A stretch of DNA of 64,000 nt, from the NCBI GenBank assembly GCA_046347155.1, contig JAXMGT010000002.1, positions 248,001 through 312,000 on the forward strand. The letters run 5' to 3'. Positions 8,646 through 16,302 of the stretch are shown piece by piece. The notes under the pieces were generated by a model. That model was not told the DNA's origin and searched no databases. It was given only the letters and a program-made list of their open reading frames with translations. The translations under genes were made by a program, and so were the position numbers. Each line of letters begins with the position of its first letter. Position 1 is the stretch's first letter. Source of the stretch: RPQJ01 sp046347155. Lineage in GTDB: Bacteria; Pseudomonadota; Gammaproteobacteria; Steroidobacterales; Steroidobacteraceae.

Positions 8646-10076
8646 ATGAAGTTCCGCAGGATGCTGGCCGGCCTCGCGCTGGCCGCCACCGCGCTCGCCG
8701 GCACGGCCGGCGCGGAGACTCCGGCCGATGCACTCAAAGCGCACGAGGCCAAGGACACGGCCATCGACGCCTATGTCTACGCCTATCCGCTCGTCACGAT
8801 GGAATACACCCGCCGCGTGATGACGAACGTCGCCGCACCGGAAGGCACGCGCGCCCCGATGGGCGAGTTCGTCCGGATGCGCAGTTACCCGACCGCGAAG
8901 TTCCGCGACGTCACGGCGCCGAACGCCGACACGCTCTACACGACCGCGTGGCTCGACGTCTCGAAGGAGCCGTGGATCGTCAGCCTCCCCGACATGAAGG
9001 GTCGCTACTACCTGCTGCCTATGCTCGACGGCTGGACCGACGTGTTCCAGGTGCCGGGCAAGCGCACGACCGGCACCGGCGCGCAGACGTACGCGATCAC
9101 GGGCCCGGGCTGGAAGGGCACGCTGCCCAAGGGCGTCACCGAGTACAAGTCGCCGACCGGCATCGTCTGGATCCTCGGCCGCATCTACTGCACGGGCACC
9201 CCCGAGGACTACAAGGAAGTCCACGCGCTGCAGGACCAGGTCACCCTGGTGCCGCTGTCCTCGTACGGCAAGCCGTACAAGCCGGCGCCCGGCAAGGTCG
9301 ATCCCTCGATCGACATGAAGACCGCCGTGCGTGACCAGGTGAACGCGCTCGACGGTGCGGCCTACTTCAAGCTCTTCGCCGAGCTGCTGAAGACCAACCC
9401 GCCAGCCGCCGCCGACGCGCCGATGATCGCGAAGCTCGCGAAGATCGGCATCGTGCCGGGGCAGAGCTTCGACCCGTCGAAGCTCGGGGCCGACGTCGCC
9501 AAGGGCATCGCCGAGGCGCCGAAGCCCGCGCAGGACAAGATCATGCGCTGGATGAAGGAAGGCCTGCTGACGAAGGACATGAGCCTCGAGAACGGCTGGA
9601 TCTTCACGACGAAGACGGGCCTGTACGGCACGAACTACATCCAGCGCGCGCTGGTCACGGCGATCGGCCTCGGTGCGAACCGCCCGCAGGATGCCGTCTA
9701 CCCGACGTCGGAAGGCCCCGACCTCGTCAAGAAGTACAACGGCAAGAACAAGTACGTGATGCACTTCGAGAAGGGCAAGCTGCCGCCGGTCAACGGCTTC
9801 TGGTCGCTCACGATGTACGACGCCGGGTACTTCTTCGTGGACAACCCGCTGAACCGCTACACGCTGAGCCAGCGCAACGCGCTGAAGGCGAACGCGGACG
9901 GTTCGGTGGACCTCTACATCCAGCACGAGTCGCCGGGCAAGGACAAGGAGTCGAACTGGCTCCCGGCGCCGGCGGGTGACTTCATCCTGATGATGCGACT
10001 CTACTGGCCGAAGGAGTCGCCGCCGTCGCTGATCGACGGCACCTGGAAGATCCCGGAGGCCAAGGAGGTCCACTGA
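8646..10076 (+). CDS. Exported DUF1254/DUF1214 protein
   Basis: A 476-residue protein with a clear signal peptide ending TAGAETPAD. The N-terminal DUF1254 region includes AYVYAYPLVTMEYTRR and the NADTLYTTAWLD block. The C-terminal DUF1214 region includes KGKLPPVNGFWSLTMYD and SNWLPAPAGDF. Proteins with this pair of domains are common in proteobacteria; their biochemical function is not known to me. A good ribosome site (GGAGA) lies five bases before the ATG. It faces the AraC regulator across about 110 bases, which suggests control by that protein. A palindromic terminator lies just after the stop. Confidence 0.88.
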   Translation: MKFRRMLAGLALAATALAGTAGAETPADALKAHEAKDTAIDAYVYAYPLVTMEYTRRVMTNVAAPEGTRAPMGEFVRMRSYPTAKFRDVTAPNADTLYTTAWLDVSKEPWIVSLPDMKGRYYLLPMLDGWTDVFQVPGKRTTGTGAQTYAITGPGWKGTLPKGVTEYKSPTGIVWILGRIYCTGTPEDYKEVHALQDQVTLVPLSSYGKPYKPAPGKVDPSIDMKTAVRDQVNALDGAAYFKLFAELLKTNPPAAADAPMIAKLAKIGIVPGQSFDPSKLGADVAKGIAEAPKPAQDKIMRWMKEGLLTKDMSLENGWIFTTKTGLYGTNYIQRALVTAIGLGANRPQDAVYPTSEGPDLVKKYNGKNKYVMHFEKGKLPPVNGFWSLTMYDAGYFFVDNPLNRYTLSQRNALKANADGSVDLYIQHESPGKDKESNWLPAPAGDFILMMRLYWPKESPPSLIDGTWKIPEAKEVH

Positions 10077-10118
10077 CCTTCGTTCCAGACTGGCTCGTCG
10101 GGCCCGGGGCGGCCGCCG

Positions 10119-10134
10119 CCCCCCCCCCCCCCCC
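10119..10134. repeat. Run of 16 consecutive cytosines
   Basis: An unbroken C16 (G16 on the other strand) lies between the stop of the DUF1254 gene and the terminator palindrome. Tracts of this length are prone to replication slippage and to sequencing or assembly error, so the exact length should be treated as uncertain. It is outside any coding frame and seems unable to switch a protein on or off. It could alter transcription through or past the adjacent hairpin. Confidence 0.9.
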
Positions 10135-10158
10135 GCGACCGGCGGGCCCGCCGGTCGC
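10135..10158. terminator. Perfect 24-base palindrome between convergent genes
   Basis: The sequence GCGACCGGCGGG followed directly by its exact reverse complement can form a 12-bp GC-only hairpin (a few central bases must open as loop). It sits between the convergent DUF1254 and amidohydrolase genes and touches the stop codon of the latter. On neither strand is there a U-run after it; the plus-strand flank is TATTTCC, the minus-strand flank a G16 run. I infer a bidirectional transcription stop, possibly factor-assisted. Confidence 0.6.
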
Positions 10159-11870
10159 TATTTCCTCACCCAGACCGACTGGCCGTCCTTGATCGTCTCG
10201 AGCACGACGATCTCGTTCAGCTTCGCCGGATCGATCGTGATCGGGTTGTCCGAGAGTACGACCAGGTCGGCGAGCTTGCCTTCCTTGAGCGAGCCCTTGC
10301 TCGCCTGCTCGCCGAACTGCTCGGCGCCCCAGATCGTCACCATCTTCATGGCCTCGTAGGGCGTGACGCGCTCGTCCGCGCCGATCACGGCGCCCGAACG
10401 CGAGGTGCGGTTCACGGTGGCCCAGACGACCTGCATCAGGTTCGGCAGCGCTACCGGCGCGTCCGTGTGGCTCGTCGCGTGCAGCCCGGTGCCCAGGATC
10501 GAGCGCATCGGCGAGATCCGGTTCGCCTGGTCGGGGCCGACGATCTTCACGTACCAGTCGCCCCAGTAGAACGTGTGCATCGGGAACATCGACGGGAAGA
10601 TCCCGAGCGACTTGAGTTCCTGCACCTGGTCGGGGCGGATGAACTGCCCGTGGACCAGGATCACCTGGCCCGGCTTAACGCCGTGCTTCGCGACAACGGG
10701 GCGCAGCGCCTCGAACAGCTGGTCGATCGCAGCGTCGCCGTTCGCGTGCACCTTGACCGGCCAGCCCTTCGTGTACGCCTCGTCGAGATAGGCCTCGACC
10801 TGCTTCGTGTCCGAGATGGCCGGGTAGCCCTTGTAACCGGGCTTCTGCCCGTCCGGCGGCAGCAGGTAGGGCGTCGTGCGCCAGGCCGTGCGGCCCTGCG
10901 GGGACCCGTCGAGCGTGATCTTCAGGCCGCCGAGCCGGTAGTGGTTCGTGTAGGTCCGGCTGAATCCGCCGTCGAGTTCCGACTTGCCCGTGTAGTCCAT
11001 CCAGCCGATCACGTCGATGTCGACGAGGCCGCGACCGGCGGCATCGACGATCTGCGCCTGCATCGGCGCGAACATGCGCCCCTCGTTCGCGGTCGTGTAG
11101 CCGTAGCTCTTCGCGAGCTCGAGGCCGCGCCTCAGGAACTGGTCACGGCCTTCCTGCGTGTTGGGCGCGAGCACCTTCACCATGTTCGGGATCGCCGCCA
11201 GTTCCTCGAGCACGCCGTTCGGGGTCTTGCCGTCGGCCTCGCGGCGGATCACGCCGCCGGGCGGATTCGGCGTGCTGGCGTCGTACCCGAGCGCCTTCAG
11301 GCCGGCCGAGTTGACCGCGGCGAAGTGTCCGGAGATGTGCGTCGCCATCACGGGCACCGTCGTCGACACCTTGTCGAGGTCCTCGCGCGTCGGGTGGCGC
11401 CCGAGCAGCGAGTCGTCGTAGCCCGTGCCGAAGATCCACCCCGTCAGCGCGACGTCCGGACCGGCCGCAAAGCCCTTCAGCTTCTCGACCACGTCGTCGA
11501 TCGTGTTGACCGTGCCGTCCGGCGGCGCGAGCAGGTTGGCGCCGATGGCCTGCGCGCCGAACTGCATCACGTGCGCGTGGCCGTCGATGAAGCCGGGCAT
11601 CAGCGTCCTGCCGCCGAGGTCCTTCAGCACCGTCGCGGAGCCCTGGCGCTTCAGCGCCTCCGCCTTGCTGCCGACGTACGTGATCCGGCCGTCGTCGACG
11701 ACGATGGCCTCGACCGTGACGGGCTGGTCGCCTTCCATCGTGACGATCGGGCCACCGGTGATGATCAGGTCGGCGCCGGCCGGGGCGGCGGCTTCCTGGG
11801 ACTTCTGGCTGCAGCCGGCCAGTATGGCAATGGACGCAATCAGGCCGGCGAACGCGGGCACGCGACTCAT
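10158..11870 (-). CDS. Lipoprotein amidohydrolase, YtcJ-like (Amidohydro_3)
   Basis: A 570-residue protein with a lipoprotein signal, the lipobox being LAGC, so it is probably anchored in the cell envelope. The metal-dependent amidohydrolase fold is shown by GFIDGHAHV (first HxH metal pair), by VHANGDAAIDQ and the HGQFI segment in the middle, and by the SHTDAPVA segment before the C-terminal composite domain ending in LADLVVL. The family hydrolyses amide or similar bonds in varied substrates; none is specified here. The ATG has a strong GGAGGGAG ribosome site. The gene stands alone, divergent from the riboswitch-controlled receptor. Confidence 0.87.
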   Translation of the reverse strand: MSRVPAFAGLIASIAILAGCSQKSQEAAAPAGADLIITGGPIVTMEGDQPVTVEAIVVDDGRITYVGSKAEALKRQGSATVLKDLGGRTLMPGFIDGHAHVMQFGAQAIGANLLAPPDGTVNTIDDVVEKLKGFAAGPDVALTGWIFGTGYDDSLLGRHPTREDLDKVSTTVPVMATHISGHFAAVNSAGLKALGYDASTPNPPGGVIRREADGKTPNGVLEELAAIPNMVKVLAPNTQEGRDQFLRRGLELAKSYGYTTANEGRMFAPMQAQIVDAAGRGLVDIDVIGWMDYTGKSELDGGFSRTYTNHYRLGGLKITLDGSPQGRTAWRTTPYLLPPDGQKPGYKGYPAISDTKQVEAYLDEAYTKGWPVKVHANGDAAIDQLFEALRPVVAKHGVKPGQVILVHGQFIRPDQVQELKSLGIFPSMFPMHTFYWGDWYVKIVGPDQANRISPMRSILGTGLHATSHTDAPVALPNLMQVVWATVNRTSRSGAVIGADERVTPYEAMKMVTIWGAEQFGEQASKGSLKEGKLADLVVLSDNPITIDPAKLNEIVVLETIKDGQSVWVRK

Positions 11871-12055
11871 GGTTACTCCCTCCGATCGATGCATCGAGGC
11901 GGATTCTCCGCGGGCCGGCGGGCCACGCGCGTCGCCTTCCCGGCGGAATCTCTCACGGATCGCGGGCGCATGCACGTGTCCCGCCCGGGGACGACGACGT
12001 ATGCCATCCGAAGCCGGACCGATCGCCTTGTCCCGCCGACCGCATTGCCGATAGA
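11871..12055. promoter_or_regulatory. Shared upstream region of the amidohydrolase and btuB-like genes
   Basis: This non-coding stretch separates the amidohydrolase start from the riboswitch on the opposite strand and should hold the promoters for both. The only distinct element I can point to is the amidohydrolase ribosome site at its left end. I found no convincing -35/-10 pair placed to transcribe the whole riboswitch. Short reading frames here look like random frames of GC-rich DNA. Confidence 0.4.
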
Positions 12056-12304
12056 CTGCACGCTGGTCCTGCTGGTGCCCCGACGGCCTCACGGCCCGAC
12101 GGGTTAAACGGGAAGGCGGTCCAACCGGCGTCTCGACGCCGTTGAATCCGCCGCTGCCCCCGCAACGGTAGGCGAAAGCAAGGGCGACCACGCATGCCAC
12201 TGTGCCTCGTGCATGGGAAGGCGGTCGACCCGGGCGATCGGTGGGTCCACGGACGCATCGGCCGCCATTTCGCAAGCCCGTAGACCGGCCCGCAGGTTGT
12301 GCAG
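12056..12304 (+). ncRNA. Cobalamin (adenosylcobalamin-type) riboswitch
   Basis: The conserved core is plainly present: a GTTAAACGGGAAGGCGGT segment, then the B12 box CCGCTGCCCCCGCAACGGTA at about 12151-12170, a later ATGGGAAGGCGGT segment, and AAGCCCGTAGACCGGCC towards the 3' side. CTGCAC at the left end can pair with GTGCAG at the right end to close the P1 helix. Cobalamin riboswitches switch off expression when the cofactor is plentiful. The downstream gene is a BtuB-like outer-membrane receptor, the expected target. The limits come from the P1 pairing and may be off by 10-20 bases. Confidence 0.9.
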
Positions 12305-12330
12305 CACGTCAGGTCTCGGAGGGAGACACC

Positions 12331-12369
12331 GTGACAGTATCCGCCGGTCCTCGATCACACTCCGACTGA
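12331..12369 (+). other. Possible 12-codon leader ORF behind the riboswitch
   Basis: A GTG codon follows a strong ribosome site, GGAGGGAG at 12318-12325, at a spacing of five bases. It opens a frame of 12 codons ending in TGA. It is in the same frame as the receptor gene, whose first possible ATG comes six bases after the stop. This ribosome site is better than anything directly before the receptor's likely start. It may be a translated leader peptide, or a former start cut off by a stop mutation. Confidence 0.35.
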
Positions 12370-12474
12370 CCGCCGATGCTGCGCGTGGCGCGGCCGACCG
12401 TCGGTCCGCGCCTTCCCTTCGCGATCCTGGCCACAGCGGCCGCGCCCGGGTGGGTGCGTGGCCGGGGGTCCGGA

Positions 12475-14436
12475 ATGCGCTTGGTGTCGATTTCCTTCAT
12501 GCTGGCGGTCGCGCCGGTCTTCGTGCCGGTGCACGCGGCGGACGACGGCGCCCCGCTCGAGACGATCGTCGTCACCGCGTCGCGAATCCCGCTGCCGCTC
12601 GCGCAGGCGGGCAGTTCCGTGACCGTGATCGACCGCGAGCAGATCGACCGGCGGCAGGCCGTGTTCGTGACCGACCTGCTGCAGGAAGTGCCGGGCGTCG
12701 CGATCAGCCGCTCCGGCGGGATCGGATCGCAGGCCCAGGTACGCGTGCGGGGCGCCGAGGCGAACCAGGTGCTCGTGATGGTCGACGGCGTGCGCGCGAA
12801 CGACCCTGCCGGCAACGACGAGTTCCCGTTCCAGGACCTCGCGACCTGGGACGTCGATCGCGTCGAGGTCGTGCGCGGGCCGCAGAGTGCGCTCTGGGGC
12901 AGCGATGCGATCGCCGGCGTCGTGAACGTGATCACGCGGCCGACGTCGGACCGGCTGCAGGCGCAGGCCTGGGCAGAGGGCGGATCGTTCGGCACGATCG
13001 CGGGCGGCGCGCAGGTGTCCGATGCCGCCGGCGGCGTCGGATACTCGGTCGGGCTCGCGCGGCTGGCCTCGGACGGCACCAACAATTCCCGGACCGGTGG
13101 TGAGCGCGACGGCTACGGCAACACGACGGCGAGCCTGCGCCTGTCCGCGCGCCCGACCGACGACCTCGAACTCGGCGCGACGGCCCGCTACACGGACGCG
13201 CACAAGGACTACGACGCGGTCGATTTCGCGACCGGGCTCCCGGCCGACTCGAGCGACCACAGCGACACGGCGTTCGGCTACTACCAGGTGCGCGGCACGC
13301 TAGGCCTGCTCGACGACCGCTGGACCCAGTCGCTGCGCGGTTCACTCGTCACGTCGGACGCGCACAACGCCAATGCACTCGGTGGCACCGGTGCAACGAG
13401 CACGGACACCTGGGGCGTCCATTACCAGACCACCTACCGGCCGGCCGACGGCACCGCGGTCGCCGGCGCGACCGCGCTCACGCTGGCCGTCGACCGCGAG
13501 TGGCAGGAGTTCCACCAGCGCGGGCCCGTCTACGACTACGGCCCGGGGGCCGTCTACGACCCGAACCAGGACCAGTCGATGGACACGACTTCGGTCGCCG
13601 CGGAAGTGAACCTGAGCCCGTGGCGACAGACGTACGTGTCGCTCGGCGCGCGTTACGACGACAGCGACGCCTACCGCAGCGTGCTCACGTACCGCGGGAC
13701 CGTCTCGTGGACCGCGGAGTCGACGCGGACCGCGCTGCACGCGAGCTACGGCACCGGCCAGAAGGCGCCGACGTTCACCGAACGCTACGGCTACTACCCC
13801 GGCCAGTTCGTCGGCAACCCGGACCTCGATCCCGAGCAGTCGCGCGGCTGGGAAATCGGGCTGCTGCAGCCGCTGCACGGCGACCGCTACAGCGTCGGCG
13901 TCACGTACTTCGACGAGGACCTGACCGACGAGATCGACGGCTTCGTCTACGACCCCGCGTCGGGCCTGTACACCGCGCGCAACCTGCCCGGCACGAGCCA
14001 GCGCCACGGCGTCGAGGCCACGGCAAGCGCCCGGCTGGCCGACGCACTGACGGTGACGGCCGCCTACACGTACACGCACTCGACCCAGCCCGACGCCGCG
14101 ACCGGCAAGGACGTGCCCGAGATCCGCCGCCCGGAAAACGTGGCGAGCCTCAACGCGGACTGGTCGTTCCTCGCCGGACGGGCGGGCCTCAACCTGAACG
14201 TCGCCTACAACGGCTCGCAGACCGACACGTTCTACGAGGTGACGCCGCCCTACGGCACCCGGACCGTGCGACTCGACGCCTACACGCTCGTGAGCCTCGC
14301 AGTCCGCTACGACGTTAGCCGCAGCGTCCGGCTGTACGCGCGCGGCGAAAACCTGCTCGACGAGGACTACGAGAACGTCTACGGCTACGCGACGCCGGGG
14401 ATCGGCGTGATGGCGGGGCTGCAGGTGAGCTACTGA
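12475..14436 (+). CDS. btuB: TonB-dependent vitamin B12 receptor, BtuB-like
   Basis: A 653-residue outer-membrane receptor. From this ATG it has a signal peptide (cleavage near PVHAADD), then a TonB-box-like segment LETIVVTASR, a plug domain (VTDLLQEVPGVAISR, VRVRGAEANQVLVMVDGVR, VEVVRGPQSALWGSDAIAGVVNVIT) and a long beta-barrel. The barrel ends in an aromatic residue, as outer-membrane proteins do. Length is close to the E. coli protein. The cobalamin riboswitch upstream makes cobalamin the likely ligand. An ATG 33 codons earlier is possible but gives no better signal peptide. No BtuCDF transporter is in the window. Confidence 0.88.
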   Translation: MRLVSISFMLAVAPVFVPVHAADDGAPLETIVVTASRIPLPLAQAGSSVTVIDREQIDRRQAVFVTDLLQEVPGVAISRSGGIGSQAQVRVRGAEANQVLVMVDGVRANDPAGNDEFPFQDLATWDVDRVEVVRGPQSALWGSDAIAGVVNVITRPTSDRLQAQAWAEGGSFGTIAGGAQVSDAAGGVGYSVGLARLASDGTNNSRTGGERDGYGNTTASLRLSARPTDDLELGATARYTDAHKDYDAVDFATGLPADSSDHSDTAFGYYQVRGTLGLLDDRWTQSLRGSLVTSDAHNANALGGTGATSTDTWGVHYQTTYRPADGTAVAGATALTLAVDREWQEFHQRGPVYDYGPGAVYDPNQDQSMDTTSVAAEVNLSPWRQTYVSLGARYDDSDAYRSVLTYRGTVSWTAESTRTALHASYGTGQKAPTFTERYGYYPGQFVGNPDLDPEQSRGWEIGLLQPLHGDRYSVGVTYFDEDLTDEIDGFVYDPASGLYTARNLPGTSQRHGVEATASARLADALTVTAAYTYTHSTQPDAATGKDVPEIRRPENVASLNADWSFLAGRAGLNLNVAYNGSQTDTFYEVTPPYGTRTVRLDAYTLVSLAVRYDVSRSVRLYARGENLLDEDYENVYGYATPGIGVMAGLQVSY

Positions 14437-14444
14437 GCGCCCGC

Positions 14445-14462
14445 ACCGCGACCAGTCGCGGT
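14445..14462. terminator. Short hairpin between convergent genes
   Basis: ACCGCGAC and its exact reverse complement GTCGCGGT are separated by two bases, just past the receptor stop and touching the stop of the dioxygenase gene on the other strand. It lies in a 25-base convergent gap. There is no U-run, so termination here would be weak or factor-assisted. Confidence 0.4.
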
Positions 14463-15451
14463 CACGCGGTGATCCACAGCCTGAGCAGGTGACGCTTGCG
14501 CCCGGGCTCCGGGTGGTCCTCGTAGTCCGTGCGGGCGTGGATCGCCGTGTGGTTCGACAGCAGCTGCACGTCGCCGGGCTCGAGCGCCATGTCGACGTGG
14601 AATTCCGGCGACGACGAGATCCCGTCGTACAGGTCCAGCAGTTCGTTCTCGGCGTCGGTCAGCCGGACGCCGTCGTGCCGCTGCGAGGTGCGGAAGTACT
14701 CGGAGTGCCAGAACGTGCGCAGCACGCCGGCCGCGTGGCGGCAGGGCGGCACGGGCAGCACCTTCATGCCGTTGGCCTCGGCCTCGTCGCGGGTGTCGAG
14801 CATGAACGGCTCGAACAGCCGCGGCGCGAGGTCCGGTCGTCGCGCGAGCAGTTCGTTGTAGACGGCGACCGACGACGCGATCCGGCTCAGCCCGCCCGAT
14901 TTCGCGGTCTGCAGGCACAGCAGTCCCACCATGTCGGCCGCGTCGCAGTGGAACGGGATGTATTGCGTCGTCAGGTACTGCCGGACGTAGCGGTCGGTCC
15001 GGTCGGCGCCGGTGTCGCGGACGTGCCCGAGCAGGTCGCCCTTGCGATTCTGGGCGCCCGGGCGCCCGAGGTACTGGCCGAAGCCCCAGAAGAACGCGGA
15101 CGCCTCGTCGACCGTCCACGCCTCCACGGGCACGCCCGAGATCACCTGCAGGCCGCGGCCCGACACGACCTCGTCGCGCCAGCCCCGGATGCGCCGGGCG
15201 AGCGTCGGCAGCGGGAAGTCGCCGCGCGTCATCGAGGACAGCGGCCTCGAACGCGCCATCCACGACGCCACGGCCTCGCGCAGTTCCGAGACCTCGTCGC
15301 CGGTCAGACGGACGCGCCAGTCGACGCCCTCGAGGTCGCGTCGCTTCCAGGCCGCGGGCGACGTCACCGGCGAGAGCGCGGGACCGTCGTGCGGCCGGTC
15401 GAAGTAACCGAGCGTCTGCTGCAGGAAGGGCAGGTACGCAGGTTCGTCCAT
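14462..15451 (-). CDS. TauD/TfdA-family Fe(II)/2-oxoglutarate-dependent dioxygenase
   Basis: A 329-residue protein of the TauD/TfdA class. The iron site is visible as HCDAADM (HxD) in the middle, with the distal histidine in SNHTAIHAR, and the 2-oxoglutarate arginine probably in the C-terminal RHLLRLWI. Such enzymes hydroxylate small acids, sulfonates, betaines or similar molecules; the substrate is not evident. A GGAGG ribosome site precedes the ATG. It starts only 25 bases after arsM on the same strand, so it is likely the last gene of the ars operon. I know of no established arsenic role for this family, so the link is positional. Confidence 0.85.
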   Translation of the reverse strand: MDEPAYLPFLQQTLGYFDRPHDGPALSPVTSPAAWKRRDLEGVDWRVRLTGDEVSELREAVASWMARSRPLSSMTRGDFPLPTLARRIRGWRDEVVSGRGLQVISGVPVEAWTVDEASAFFWGFGQYLGRPGAQNRKGDLLGHVRDTGADRTDRYVRQYLTTQYIPFHCDAADMVGLLCLQTAKSGGLSRIASSVAVYNELLARRPDLAPRLFEPFMLDTRDEAEANGMKVLPVPPCRHAAGVLRTFWHSEYFRTSQRHDGVRLTDAENELLDLYDGISSSPEFHVDMALEPGDVQLLSNHTAIHARTDYEDHPEPGRKRHLLRLWITA

Positions 15452-15476
15452 CGTCGCGGCCTCCGTGGGCGACCGA

Positions 15477-16292
15477 TCAGGCCGCCGGCCGGCGCGCCCG
15501 GATGAACGCGCTCATGAATCGTCCGTCCACCTTCGGCGCGAGCGCCGCCGCGTCGAGCCCGCTCGCGGCGATGAAGTCCCGCGCGTCCTCGACCCGGTAC
15601 ACGCGCGTCGGCTCGACGTCGATCCCGGTGAAGCCTGCAGCCGCGAGCTTGTCGCGGTAGACCTGCTCGTCGAGCGCGCCGGCCACGCAGCCCACCCACG
15701 CGAGCACGCTCGCGCGGATCTGCGGCTCGATCTCGCCTCGGGTCACGACGTCGGAGACCGCGAATCGCCCGCCCGGCCGCAGCACCCGGAATGCCTCGCG
15801 CAGCACGCGGTCCTTGTCGGCCGACAGGTTGATCACGCAGTTCGAGATGATCACGTCGACCGAGGCGTCGGGCAGCGGGATGTGCTCGATCTCGCCCTTC
15901 AGGAACTCGACGTTCGTCGCGCCTGCCTTGCGCTTGTTCTCGTTCGCGAGCGCCAGCATGTCGTCCGTCATGTCGAGTCCGTATGCGCGCCCGGTCGGGC
16001 CGACGCGGCGCGCGGACAGCAGCACGTCGATGCCGCCACCGGAGCCGAGGTCGAGCACCACTTCGCCGGCGTTGAGCTCCGCGAGCGCGGTCGGGTTGCC
16101 GCAGCCGAGCGAGGCGAGCACCGCCGCTTCGGGCAGGTCCCGCGTCTGGTGATCCTCGTAGAGGCCCGACGTGATCGGGTCATGGCCGGTGGGCGTCGCC
16201 CCGCAGCACGATGGCCTGCCCTCGACGGCGAGCACGCCGCGCGCGACCTGGCCGTAGCGTTCCTTCACGACCTGCCTGATGTCCTCGGTCAT
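15477..16292 (-). CDS. arsM: Arsenite S-adenosylmethionine methyltransferase
   Basis: A 271-residue class I methyltransferase. The SAM site is shown by VLDLGSGGGIDVLL near residue 79. The cysteines typical of arsenite methyltransferases are all present: Cys64 in SLGCGNP, Cys152 in SNCVINL and Cys202 in GCVAGAL, plus an N-terminal Cys29-Cys30 pair. The family methylates As(III) to methylated, partly volatile species in the cytoplasm. The gene follows acr3 by ten bases, within the tight arsR-arsC-acr3-arsM row, so its arsenic role is well supported. Confidence 0.95.
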   Translation of the reverse strand: MTEDIRQVVKERYGQVARGVLAVEGRPSCCGATPTGHDPITSGLYEDHQTRDLPEAAVLASLGCGNPTALAELNAGEVVLDLGSGGGIDVLLSARRVGPTGRAYGLDMTDDMLALANENKRKAGATNVEFLKGEIEHIPLPDASVDVIISNCVINLSADKDRVLREAFRVLRPGGRFAVSDVVTRGEIEPQIRASVLAWVGCVAGALDEQVYRDKLAAAGFTGIDVEPTRVYRVEDARDFIAASGLDAAALAPKVDGRFMSAFIRARRPAA

Positions 16293-16302
16293 AGCAATGT
16301 CC

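Noticed and set aside
7365..10073. 902-codon minus-strand frame that includes the antisense of the DUF1254 gene
   Set aside because: Only the part from 8534 leftwards has the AraC domain structure. The remainder is a stop-free antisense shadow caused by high GC content.
12028..12056. TTGTCC-N17-ATAGAC promoter for the btuB message
   Set aside because: Its transcription start would fall inside the 5' arm of riboswitch helix P1, so it cannot produce the intact element.
12104..12358. 84-codon minus-strand frame in the riboswitch
   Set aside because: Antisense to the conserved cobalamin riboswitch core, with no ribosome site or domain.
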